From positions 1-8,673 of the forward strand of contig JAFGQQ010000146.1 in NCBI GenBank assembly GCA_016935595.1: a DNA stretch of 8,673 bases, written 5' to 3'. Origin of the DNA: Bacteroidales bacterium. GTDB taxonomy: Bacteria; Bacteroidota; Bacteroidia; Bacteroidales; UBA10428. A program made the position numbers and the translations under genes. This document shows, one piece after another, positions 1 to 7,153 of this stretch (positions are counted from its first letter, which is position 1; each line of letters starts with the position of its first letter). The notes beneath the pieces are model-generated. The model ran no database searches and was not told the DNA's origin. It was given only the letters and a program-made list of their open reading frames with translations.

Positions 1-14
1 TATTAATAATTAAC

Positions 15-674
15 TTAAATTTCTACTAACCCATTTTTAATGGCATAAACAACTAATTGGATTGAATTTTTACATTGGGTTTTCTGAAGAATTTTTGCGC
101 GATAGTTTTCAATCGTTTTTGGGCTTAAATGAATTTCATCAGATATTTCAATGGTAGACAAACCTTTGCACAACAGCCGAATAACATCCTTTTCCCGCTC
201 ACTAAAAATTATAAATTCTTTATTACTGGACTTTACGGGTTTATGTTTTCCTATTTTAAAAATAATTTGCCTTAGTAAATCATTAGAAAAATAACTTTGC
301 CCGGTATAAACTTCATGAATAGCCTTTTCGAGTTCTGATTTACTGGATGATTTTAATAAAAATCCTTTTGCTCCAGCTTCAATCATCTGGTAATAATAAT
401 TTTCCTCACCAAACATAGTAAATACAAGAATATTCAGTTGAGGTTTTTTTGTTAATGCGAGTCTTGTTGCCTCAATGCCATTCATAACTGGCATATCTAT
501 GTCCATCATAACAATATCTGGCGAATGATTATCCAATAAATCTATAAACTCTTTCCCATTTTTTGCTTCAGCTATTACTTCTGCAATACCTTCAAAGGAA
601 AGTAACGATTTAATTCCATCCCGAAAAATATCATGGTCATCAACAATAATTATTTTTGGTATTTTATTATCCAT
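15..674 (-). CDS. NarL/FixJ-family response regulator (REC + LuxR-type HTH)
   Basis: DNA-binding transcriptional regulator, expected to be phosphorylated by the kinase encoded just upstream. Numbering from the ATG at 674 (219 aa): the receiver domain spans about 5-122, with acidic pair D12-D13 (IIIVDDHDIFRDG), phosphoacceptor D58 (VMMDIDMPVMNG), switch threonine T86 (VFTM) and conserved K108 (GFLLKSS). A linker leads to a LuxR/GerE helix-turn-helix at about 155-215 (FSEREKDVIRLLCKGLS, then LSPKTIENYRAKILQK). The length is typical of the family and all key receiver residues are present. An in-frame TTG at 683 would add three residues and leave 2 bp after the kinase stop. I prefer the ATG at 674, which leaves 11 bp and needs no rare start codon. 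It is the second gene of a two-gene operon and probably has no promoter of its own. Family assignment is secure; target genes are unknown. Confidence 0.95.
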   Translation of the reverse strand: MDNKIPKIIIVDDHDIFRDGIKSLLSFEGIAEVIAEAKNGKEFIDLLDNHSPDIVMMDIDMPVMNGIEATRLALTKKPQLNILVFTMFGEENYYYQMIEAGAKGFLLKSSSKSELEKAIHEVYTGQSYFSNDLLRQIIFKIGKHKPVKSSNKEFIIFSEREKDVIRLLCKGLSTIEISDEIHLSPKTIENYRAKILQKTQCKNSIQLVVYAIKNGLVEI

Positions 675-685
675 ATTATTCAATC

Positions 686-3559
686 TTACAATTCTATTGA
701 AGCTTCAACATTTAACCCTTCATTTGGCTTACTAAATATAGCAATTTTTCCACCAATTGTATTAATCCGGTTTTCAATATTAAATAATCCTAGCCCACCT
801 TTTTTATTTTTGGCTTTTTTTACATTAAAACCTATACCATTATCTTTATATCTTAGGAGTAAGATATTCATTTTCTGATCCTTTTTGATTTGAACATTCA
901 CTTCAGTAGCATTTGAATGTTTAAAAGTATTATTAATTAATTCTGTAATAGTACGATAGAATGTAACTTCAATTTCCTTCTTAAATCTGTCTTTCGTATC
1001 AGTTTGAAAAATAAATTTAATTTTTTTTGTTTCAGAAACCCTCTCGATAAATTGATAAACTGCATCGCTTAAGCCAAAATTATTTAAGATGTGTGGACTT
1101 AAATTATTTGAAATTTCTTTCAGACTAATTAAAGCCTCTTCAATAATAACATTCCCTTTACTTACTATTAAATCCTTTTTAACCGGATCATTTGTTTCTG
1201 CAAGCCATTGGTAATATAATTTAATGGCTGACAATATGGGGCCAAGGCCATCATGCAATTCTCTGGCAAAACGACTTCGTTCAATTTCTTCGGTATCAAT
1301 AATTGCATTTAAAATTTTTTGATGCATCTGTTTGCGTTCTGAGATATCACGAAGAATTGTTAAAATAGCCATTTTATCTTCGTATTTTATTATACTGCTA
1401 GATATTTCAACTGGTACATTTTTGCCTTCTGCATTTTTTATATTGATTTCGATAAACCCGGCATTTCCATTCTTTTGTAATATTTTTAGTCTTCTTTTAA
1501 GCATGGACATATATTGCGGATCAACAGAATTAAATACTTTGCTGTTTATAACTTTGTCTAAAGAATAACCCAGAAATTCTGTAATTCTTTTATTTGCATT
1601 AAGTATGTTTTGATTAAAATCGGATATTAAAATTCCATCGTAACTTGAATTAAAAATATTTCTAAACTTTTTTTCACTTTCAATCAATGCCTGCTCCGAC
1701 TTTTTACGATCAGAAATATCCCTAACAATGGCTTGCAGAAATTTTTCACCATGAAATTCAATTTTATTTAAAACAACTTCAACATCAAATAACTCTCCAT
1801 TCAGTTTTTTATGCTTCCACTCAAATACCTGAGGTTCACCATTAATTGCTTTATTAATTTTTTCAAACCCTTTATCAATTGATTTTAATCCATCAGGCTG
1901 CAATTCGGGACTAAATTCCATAGGGGTATGGTATAATATTTCATCTGGTTTCACCCCGAACATTTCAAGTGATTTTTTATTGCATTCTATAAAACAACCA
2001 TTTTTCACAATAAAAATCGAATCATTTGCATTATTGAACAATGCATGATATTTCATTTCATTTTCTTCAATAATTTTAAAAGCTTCATTCAATTTTTTAT
2101 TTTTTTCTTCCAGTTCTGCATTAATATCTTCCTGTTTTTCAAGTGATACCCTCAGTTCTTCTTCAGCTGCCTGTAATTCCTGATGTTTACGGAGTATTTC
2201 AAGTTCAGCATTTTTGTCCTTAGTAATATCATAAAAAACACCATATGCAAATTTAACTCCGTCAATTTCCTGAACAACACTAGCTTTATCATGCAACCAA
2301 ATCCAATTATTGTCTTTCTTTTTAATCCGATATTCAATGTTATATTCCTGATTATTTTGAAATAACTTGTTATATTCTTCTTTTACTAATTCTATATCTT
2401 GTGGATGAATCCTGCCAAACCATAGATCCGAACCTCCTTCGGTAATTTCTTTTAAACTATAGCCATATACAGATTTTATATTTGGACTAATATAAGTGGT
2501 TTCCGCTTTACTATTTGATACCCAGGTAACAGCAGGAATATTTTCAATCAATAACCTAAATCTCTCCTCACTTTCTGCTAATGCAAGTTGAATCTTTTTC
2601 CTTTCAGAAATATCACGTAAAATGGCTATAATTTTTTCTTCACCCGATATGTTTGAATATTGAAGCGATACTTCTGTCCAGAATAGTTCACCAGTATATT
2701 TTTTAGATTGCCATTCAAATATCTGAACACCTTCCACTTTTGCTTTTTCAATTAGTATATTTGCTTCATTAAGCGTATATGGAGAAATATTTGAGCTGAA
2801 GTTTTCAAGTGTTTTTCCGATGATATTTTCCCGGATACAATTAAAATCCTTTAAAGTAGAATCATTAACGTCAATTATTTTTCCGGTTTTTGCATCATGA
2901 ATAAAAATTGCTTCACTGGTAGCATTGAATATTTCGCGGTATTTTTGTTCATTTTTTAAAATTATTCTCTGATTTTCAATAAGTTGTTTTTCAGAATTAA
3001 TAAAAAAGTCAATATATTTATCATTAATCGCAAAAAGCCCAAATATTATAATTAATAAAACCAATACAAAACTAATCCAAACGCTTGGACGAACAACATA
3101 TTCTTCTAAATTAAATGAAAGATGAAGAATATTATTTGTATACAAAATTGCATATGCTATTACTACGAACGAAACGATAAAAAGCATTAAATAACCCTCT
3201 TTTTTTCCAATAAATAGTCCGGTTAATACTACTGCAACAATAAAATATAAATTATCGTTCCCTAAAATCCCAAAATTTTTAAACCCTGTTATTCCCAACA
3301 AAAGAAATATAATATTTATTAGCCATGTTTTTAGTTTGACGCTAATTTTTTTCCTATAGATGAATATTGCGAGTCCGGAAAAAAAGAAAAAAATATGGAA
3401 TAAATAAACTATATTCCATCCAGTAACAGTAAATCTTGATACTGAGGCAATAACCAGAGGAATGGCCACCAATAACATAACTGACATAACTGAATTTACT
3501 ATTTTTGATCTGAGGTTTTCAAATGATGAAGAAAGGGTTGAGGTAATTTGTAGATCCAT
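686..3559 (-). CDS. Membrane-bound multi-PAS sensor histidine kinase (HisKA_3/HATPase_c, NarX-like core)
   Basis: Autophosphorylating sensor kinase of 957 aa, inner membrane, partner of the downstream regulator. Six predicted transmembrane helices lie at about 24-42, 50-67, 77-92, 103-117, 121-140 and 158-179. Basic loops 69-77 and 119-120 fit both termini being inside, and there is no large periplasmic domain. Four PAS domains follow: about 203-321, 329-447, 502-620 and 628-743; PAS1, PAS3 and PAS4 end in the RDIS-[ED]-R-K linker motif. A charged, probably coiled-coil segment (about 447-500) separates PAS2 from PAS3. The HisKA_3 dimerisation domain (about 746-825) has phosphoacceptor His769 in ARELHDGLGP. 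The ATPase domain has N-box E873-xx-NN877, DNGIGF at 906-911 and GGLGLFNIENR at 921-931. All catalytic motifs are intact, so it should be active. The HisKA_3 type matches NarL-type partners, supporting a cognate pair. The ATG at 3559 lies about 20 nt below a good promoter. The signal sensed cannot be read from the sequence. Confidence 0.96.
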   Translation of the reverse strand: MDLQITSTLSSSFENLRSKIVNSVMSVMLLVAIPLVIASVSRFTVTGWNIVYLFHIFFFFSGLAIFIYRKKISVKLKTWLINIIFLLLGITGFKNFGILGNDNLYFIVAVVLTGLFIGKKEGYLMLFIVSFVVIAYAILYTNNILHLSFNLEEYVVRPSVWISFVLVLLIIIFGLFAINDKYIDFFINSEKQLIENQRIILKNEQKYREIFNATSEAIFIHDAKTGKIIDVNDSTLKDFNCIRENIIGKTLENFSSNISPYTLNEANILIEKAKVEGVQIFEWQSKKYTGELFWTEVSLQYSNISGEEKIIAILRDISERKKIQLALAESEERFRLLIENIPAVTWVSNSKAETTYISPNIKSVYGYSLKEITEGGSDLWFGRIHPQDIELVKEEYNKLFQNNQEYNIEYRIKKKDNNWIWLHDKASVVQEIDGVKFAYGVFYDITKDKNAELEILRKHQELQAAEEELRVSLEKQEDINAELEEKNKKLNEAFKIIEENEMKYHALFNNANDSIFIVKNGCFIECNKKSLEMFGVKPDEILYHTPMEFSPELQPDGLKSIDKGFEKINKAINGEPQVFEWKHKKLNGELFDVEVVLNKIEFHGEKFLQAIVRDISDRKKSEQALIESEKKFRNIFNSSYDGILISDFNQNILNANKRITEFLGYSLDKVINSKVFNSVDPQYMSMLKRRLKILQKNGNAGFIEINIKNAEGKNVPVEISSSIIKYEDKMAILTILRDISERKQMHQKILNAIIDTEEIERSRFARELHDGLGPILSAIKLYYQWLAETNDPVKKDLIVSKGNVIIEEALISLKEISNNLSPHILNNFGLSDAVYQFIERVSETKKIKFIFQTDTKDRFKKEIEVTFYRTITELINNTFKHSNATEVNVQIKKDQKMNILLLRYKDNGIGFNVKKAKNKKGGLGLFNIENRINTIGGKIAIFSKPNEGLNVEASIEL

Positions 3560-3584
3560 TTTTTTAGTTTTAGTGGCACTTAAA

Positions 3585-3616
3585 CAAAATTAAGAAAAAA
3601 AGTGATTTTTTTTAAA
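3585..3616 (-). promoter_or_regulatory. Predicted Bacteroidota-type promoter for the kinase-regulator operon
   Basis: On the minus strand, TAATTTTG (3592-3585) matches the Bacteroidota -7 consensus TAnnTTTG exactly. TTTA (3616-3613) lies 20 nt upstream and matches three of four bases of the -33 TTTG box. Transcription would start near 3578-3580, giving a leader of about 20 nt before the ATG at 3559. This is seen by eye only; exact -7 matches also occur by chance in AT-rich DNA, but position and spacing are right. Confidence 0.5.
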
Positions 3617-3622
3617 GTATCA

Positions 3623-3644
3623 TATCTTTACTATTATCTTTACT
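3623..3644. repeat. Perfect 10-bp direct repeat, 12-bp period, upstream of the kinase promoter
   Basis: TATCTTTACT occurs at 3623-3632 and again at 3635-3644, separated by AT. The pair lies roughly 45-65 bp upstream of the predicted kinase-operon start site, just beyond the -33 box, which is where activator sites usually sit. It is also within the divergent upstream region of the MFS gene. It could be a binding site for the operon's own NarL-type regulator, but it is a single case and the region is low-complexity. Confidence 0.4.
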
Positions 3645-3694
3645 TAAACCAATATAAAATATGCATCTCAGAAATAGAGAGTATTATAGACCCT

Positions 3695-3726
3695 TTTTCC
3701 TTAATTCTGAATCCACATTATCTTGG
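3695..3726 (+). promoter_or_regulatory. Weak candidate promoter for the MFS gene
   Basis: TATCTTGG (3719-3726) matches the TAnnTTTG -7 consensus with one mismatch. TTTT (3695-3698) lies 20 nt upstream as a three-of-four match to the -33 TTTG box. The start site would fall near 3732, leaving a short leader before the ATG at 3751. This is a weak match; the two TATCTTTA copies further upstream are alternatives of similar quality. Confidence 0.2.
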
Positions 3727-3734
3727 TAATTAAG
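3700..3734. repeat. Inverted repeat flanking the candidate MFS -7 box
   Basis: CTTAATT (3700-3706) and AATTAAG (3728-3734) are perfect inverted copies separated by 21 bp. The arms bracket the possible -7 box at 3719-3726, so this could be an operator. The arms are almost entirely A/T, so chance is a real alternative. As RNA it would be too weak for a terminator. Confidence 0.2.
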
Positions 3735-3750
3735 TATTTTAAAAAATGAT

Positions 3751-4938
3751 ATGGTTTTAAACATAAAAAAAAGGACTTTCAGTCATAATATTATCAACCT
3801 TACAATTATTAAAGTATGCAAATGGTTTATGCTGTTTATGCCTATAATTGTTATATTTTACCAGGAAAATGGCCTTGATGAACAAAAAATAGCTAATTTA
3901 TTGGCTATTTACTCCATTGTTATAGCAATTTCAGAAATTCCTTCCGGTTATTTGTCTGATGTCTGGGGAAGAAAGAATACCATTATTTTGGGTGTGGGCT
4001 TTAGTTTCCTGGGATTTGTTATATATTCGGTTTCAAGCCGGTTTATGAGTTTTGTTGTTGCAGAATTGTTTTTAGGAATCGGGCAGAGCATGGTATCGGG
4101 AGCTGATTCAGCTTTACTTTATGACAGTTTACTGGAAATGAAAAAAGAAAACAAATTTGTTAAATACGAAGGCAGGATGGTTTCAGTTGGAAACTTCTCA
4201 GAAGCAGCAGCCGGAATTTTAGGAGGTATTCTTGCTGATATAAGCATCCGGTATCCTTTTTATGTTCAAACAGGAGTATCATTTTTTGCAATTCCTGCAG
4301 CAATATTTTTAATTGAACCTTCAAGGCACGAAGCATTGGAAGAATATAATATCAGGCAAATTATAAAAATTGTAAAATACTCACTAATTGATAATAAATT
4401 ATTACGTTATGCCATATTATTATCATCGGTTGTTGGAGTAGCAACCTTATCGATGGCATGGTTTGCACAGCTTTATTTTAATTTTATTCATTTAAAGTTA
4501 AGTTATATTGGCATTATTTGGACTGTTTTGAACTTAACAGTTGGTGTTTTTTCATTTCTTTCGTATAAAGTTGAAAACAAAATTGGTGAAAAAAGAGCCC
4601 TTTGGCTCATAGCAGTTTTTATACCCCTGGGCTATATTTTATTATGCAACTTCGCAACCTGGTGGGGAATATTAATAATTTTCTTATTTTATATTATCAG
4701 AGGAATTGCTACACCCATATTAAAAAACAATATCAATAAATTCACAAAATCAAATATACGTGCTACGGTATTATCAGTGCGCGATTTAGTAATTCGTGTA
4801 TTTTTTGCAATTATCTTTCCGTTTTTAGGATGGTATAATAAAATTTTCAACCTCTTATCGGCCATATTATTGGCAGGTATAATTTTTCTGTTCTTTAACT
4901 TAATATTTCTATTATTTTATTTTAAATATAAAGAGTAA
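3751..4938 (+). CDS. Major facilitator superfamily transporter, probable efflux permease
   Basis: Inner-membrane secondary transporter of 395 aa, the usual length for a 12-helix MFS protein, with hydrophobic helices throughout. MFS motif A is clear at about residues 66-76 (GYLSDVWGRKN) in the loop between helices 2 and 3. SGADSALLYDSL at about 116-127 is typical of MFS_1 members usually annotated as drug-efflux or tetracycline-resistance-like. A hydrophilic central loop (about 188-210, then SLIDNKLLRY) separates the two halves, and a second R/K-rich loop (KNNINKFTKSNIRATVLSVRD) lies near 325-345. The ATG at 3751 is chosen because the nearby ATG at 3746 stops after four codons. No Shine-Dalgarno is visible. 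The gene diverges from the kinase operon and converges on the ABC operon, so it is probably monocistronic. The substrate is unknown; export of a small molecule is inferred from motif A and family resemblance only. Confidence 0.9.
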   Translation: MVLNIKKRTFSHNIINLTIIKVCKWFMLFMPIIVIFYQENGLDEQKIANLLAIYSIVIAISEIPSGYLSDVWGRKNTIILGVGFSFLGFVIYSVSSRFMSFVVAELFLGIGQSMVSGADSALLYDSLLEMKKENKFVKYEGRMVSVGNFSEAAAGILGGILADISIRYPFYVQTGVSFFAIPAAIFLIEPSRHEALEEYNIRQIIKIVKYSLIDNKLLRYAILLSSVVGVATLSMAWFAQLYFNFIHLKLSYIGIIWTVLNLTVGVFSFLSYKVENKIGEKRALWLIAVFIPLGYILLCNFATWWGILIIFLFYIIRGIATPILKNNINKFTKSNIRATVLSVRDLVIRVFFAIIFPFLGWYNKIFNLLSAILLAGIIFLFFNLIFLLFYFKYKE

Positions 4939-4966
4939 CTATTAAATTAAGAAAGTAGAAATTAGA

Positions 4967-6052
4967 CTAATACCATTTATAAATTTTTAAACCAGCAATA
5001 AAACTTATTATACCCAATCCGGAAAGAATTAAGATACCATCGTAAACCTGAAATATACCAGCCCCCTCGTTAATAACACTCCTGGCTTCATCAACCAGCA
5101 TTGTTAAAGGCAGTATTTTAATTATTTTTATGGCCCATTCGGGAAAATTCTGATAACTAAAAAATATCCCCGATAATACCATCATTGGAGAAGTAATGAG
5201 AGAAATTAATCCGTTTCCCAATTGCAAATTCGAAGTACGTGAAGAAATCAGTATAGAAAGTCCAAAAAAACAGAAATTCCCAGCAAGCAGAAGCAATATA
5301 AGTGTAAATAAACTTCCCTGCACAACCATATGAAAAGAATAATATGAAAATAACAGTAATACTGTAACTTCAAAAAATGTGACCAGAATTCGGGAAATCC
5401 ATTGGGAAATTAATAAATGCGATTTTTTCATTGGTGTAGCTACCATCCTGCGTAATAATTTCTTCGATCTTCTTTCAATAAGAGTATAACACACACCCCA
5501 CATAACCGACATCATTATACTGACACTGATTAATCCCGGGACTAAAAAATCGATATATCTCAGCCCTTTTGTATCCAATATCTGGAATTTACCTTCGAAT
5601 GTTCCGATTGATCCGGTTTTAAAAAACTTAGATAACTGCATTCCTATTAGCTCAGATTCAGGATTTAAAGGATCTGCATGAAAGACTATTTCATTATTAA
5701 TTTCAGATAATATAATGGACACTATTCCCCGCTTAAGCAATAATTCGCCATTATCCCAGGATGTAACATGAATGATATATTTTGTTTTGCCAAAACCACT
5801 TTCAAATTTCTTCTCAATAACAGTATCATAAGGTGTTTCATTATAAAAAAAAGTACTGCTTATTATAGTATCTTCTATTTGATAAGAGGGGACTAATGCA
5901 ACATTATGGACTATTTCCTTATTACCTGAAAAAGCAGCACCCAAACCTAAAGCCATTAAAATAGGAAAACCAAAAGACCAAAACACAGAACCGGGTTCCC
6001 TGAAGAATTCTTTAATATGTGCAAGTATTAATTGTATTAATGGATGTTTCAT
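4967..6052 (-). CDS. ABC-2 type transporter permease
   Basis: Membrane subunit (361 aa) of an ABC exporter, partner of the ATPase encoded just upstream. The N-terminus has the typical cytoplasmic helix and REPGSVFWSFGFP motif (about 18-30) leading into TM1 (about 24-43). An extracytoplasmic domain of about 125 residues follows (about 44-168). Five further hydrophobic segments lie at about 169-191, 216-238, 246-270, 283-299 and 337-358. The loop LLRRMVATPMKKSHLL (about 199-214) and the MMVLSGIFFSYQNFPEW stretch (about 290-306) are characteristic of ABC2_membrane (DrrB/YhhJ-like) permeases. It starts 11 bp after the ATPase stop, so the two are translationally close. The downstream gap to the convergent MFS stop is only 28 bp, with no hairpin terminator visible. 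The large outer loop resembles YhhJ-type permeases more than short DrrB proteins. Substrate unknown. Confidence 0.93.
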   Translation of the reverse strand: MKHPLIQLILAHIKEFFREPGSVFWSFGFPILMALGLGAAFSGNKEIVHNVALVPSYQIEDTIISSTFFYNETPYDTVIEKKFESGFGKTKYIIHVTSWDNGELLLKRGIVSIILSEINNEIVFHADPLNPESELIGMQLSKFFKTGSIGTFEGKFQILDTKGLRYIDFLVPGLISVSIMMSVMWGVCYTLIERRSKKLLRRMVATPMKKSHLLISQWISRILVTFFEVTVLLLFSYYSFHMVVQGSLFTLILLLLAGNFCFFGLSILISSRTSNLQLGNGLISLITSPMMVLSGIFFSYQNFPEWAIKIIKILPLTMLVDEARSVINEGAGIFQVYDGILILSGLGIISFIAGLKIYKWY

Positions 6053-6063
6053 AAAAACATATT

Positions 6064-7002
6064 TTAATCCTCCAAATGCCTTCCTGTCATTGAAATAAAT
6101 AAATCATCCAATGTAACTTTTCTGCATTCGAGCGTATTAATTTTAATTTTCCATTTGGATGCATCATTCATAATTTCAGGTAAGGTATTTATTATTTTAT
6201 CAACTTCAAGGTAGTATGATTCATTTTCATTTCTTACTTTTTTAACTCCTTTTAAACTCGCCAGGTTAAAAGGTGGTATTTGATTAAATGTAATTTCAAT
6301 AATTTCGCTCGAATTGCATTGTTTTAATAACTCATCCAACGTACCACGAGCCAGTATTTTACCCTGATCAATTATTATAATTCTGTCACATAACCGTTCT
6401 GCCTCCTCCATATAATGTGTAGTAAGAATTAAAGATGTATTGAGTTCTTTTTTAAGTTTAAGTAAAATATTCCAAACATCTCTTCTGGCGGTGGGGTCCA
6501 ATCCTGTAGTAGGTTCATCAAGAAGTAATATTTCAGGATAATTTAACAATGAAATTCCTAAAGCCAAACGTTGTTTTTGTCCACCCGATAAGTTTTTAAC
6601 ATACGCTTTTTGCTTTTCTTCAAGCTGTATCAGATGAATTATCTCCAGAACTCTTTTATGGTCTAGTTTATAAAATGATGCGAATAATGTGAGTGTTTCT
6701 TTCACTGTAAGCTTTTCAATAAACCATGTTTCCTGAAGAGAAATTCCAATTTTTCTGTTAAGTTCAGCATGGGTACTATCTTTCCATTGTTTCCCTTTAA
6801 TAAAAATTTCACCTTTGTCGGGTTTCTGAATTCCTTCAATCATTTCTACCAGGGTAGTTTTACCTGCTCCATTCGGGCCTAAAATAGCAACAAATTCACC
6901 AGGTTGAATTGTGAGATCGATCCCCCTGACAGCATGAACATCTTTATAAGACTTATAAACCTTATTAACCTTTACAATCGGAAAATCCAGTTTTTTTGCC
7001 AT
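6064..7002 (-). CDS. ABC transporter ATP-binding protein (DrrA/CcmA type)
   Basis: Cytoplasmic ATPase (312 aa) powering the ABC-2 permease encoded next. All nucleotide-binding motifs are intact: Walker A GPNGAGKTT at 42-50, Q-loop Q90 (ISLQET), signature LSGGQ at 138-142, Walker B ILLLDEP with D162/E163, D-loop GLDP at 167-170 and switch H196 (LTTHYMEEAERLCD). A C-terminal extension (about 225-312) ends in the VTLDDLFISMTGRHL stretch typical of the DrrA/multidrug group. The ATG at 7002 gives the normal N-terminus (MAKKLDFPIV) ahead of the first beta-strand. It is the first gene of a two-gene operon, with a candidate promoter about 35-65 bp upstream. Export rather than import is inferred from the ABC-2 partner and the absence of any binding-protein gene. 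Drugs, lipids and polysaccharides are all possible cargo. Confidence 0.95.
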   Translation of the reverse strand: MAKKLDFPIVKVNKVYKSYKDVHAVRGIDLTIQPGEFVAILGPNGAGKTTLVEMIEGIQKPDKGEIFIKGKQWKDSTHAELNRKIGISLQETWFIEKLTVKETLTLFASFYKLDHKRVLEIIHLIQLEEKQKAYVKNLSGGQKQRLALGISLLNYPEILLLDEPTTGLDPTARRDVWNILLKLKKELNTSLILTTHYMEEAERLCDRIIIIDQGKILARGTLDELLKQCNSSEIIEITFNQIPPFNLASLKGVKKVRNENESYYLEVDKIINTLPEIMNDASKWKIKINTLECRKVTLDDLFISMTGRHLED

Positions 7003-7036
7003 TAGTAACTATTAATTACTTTTTAAAATAGTATAG

Positions 7037-7067
7037 CAAAGATTGCAATTGTTTTTAACATTACAAT
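7037..7067 (-). promoter_or_regulatory. Candidate promoter for the ABC exporter operon
   Basis: On the minus strand, AATCTTTG (7044-7037) has one mismatch to TAnnTTTG. ATTG (7067-7064) lies 19 nt upstream and has one mismatch to the -33 TTTG box. Transcription would start near 7031, leaving a leader of roughly 28 nt before the ATG at 7002. Position and spacing are good but both boxes are imperfect. A second possible -7 box (TATAATTTG, 7107-7099) lacks a -33 partner. Confidence 0.35.
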
Positions 7068-7068
7068 T
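7047..7068. repeat. Inverted repeat over the candidate ABC-operon promoter
   Basis: AATTGT (7047-7052) and ACAATT (7063-7068) are perfect inverted arms separated by 10 bp. They lie in the spacer and over the -33 box of the candidate promoter, which is where a repressor would block transcription. No regulator gene lies next to the operon. The arms are short and A/T-rich, so chance cannot be excluded. Confidence 0.25.
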
Positions 7069-7153
7069 ACATATTCATTACATTAACAATATTTATGGCA
7101 AATTATATTTAGATAAATGAAATTGAACTATTTTTAAATTTTAAATAAAATGC

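Noticed and set aside
675..683. TTG start for the response regulator, three codons upstream
   Set aside because: In frame and possible, but it adds only three non-conserved residues and uses a rare start; the ATG at 674 gives a normal receiver N-terminus.
633..878. 81-codon plus-strand open frame
   Set aside because: Antisense to the regulator/kinase junction and the kinase ATPase domain; low-complexity hydrophobic translation in AT-rich DNA, no recognisable domain.
1332..1568. 78-codon plus-strand open frame
   Set aside because: Lies wholly opposite the PAS4 region of the kinase gene; a shadow of a well-supported gene.
2152..2365. Two short open frames (one per strand)
   Set aside because: Both fall within the PAS2 coding region of the kinase in other frames, with no motif.
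7050..7065. TGT-N10-ACA resembling a NifA upstream activator site
   Set aside because: No sigma-54 promoter (GG-N10-GC) or nitrogen-fixation gene nearby; the short pattern is expected by chance.
7104..7111. TATATTTA as a -7 box for the TMTC-like gene
   Set aside because: One mismatch to TAnnTTTG, but no TTTG-like -33 box 19-21 nt upstream; too weak to report as a promoter.
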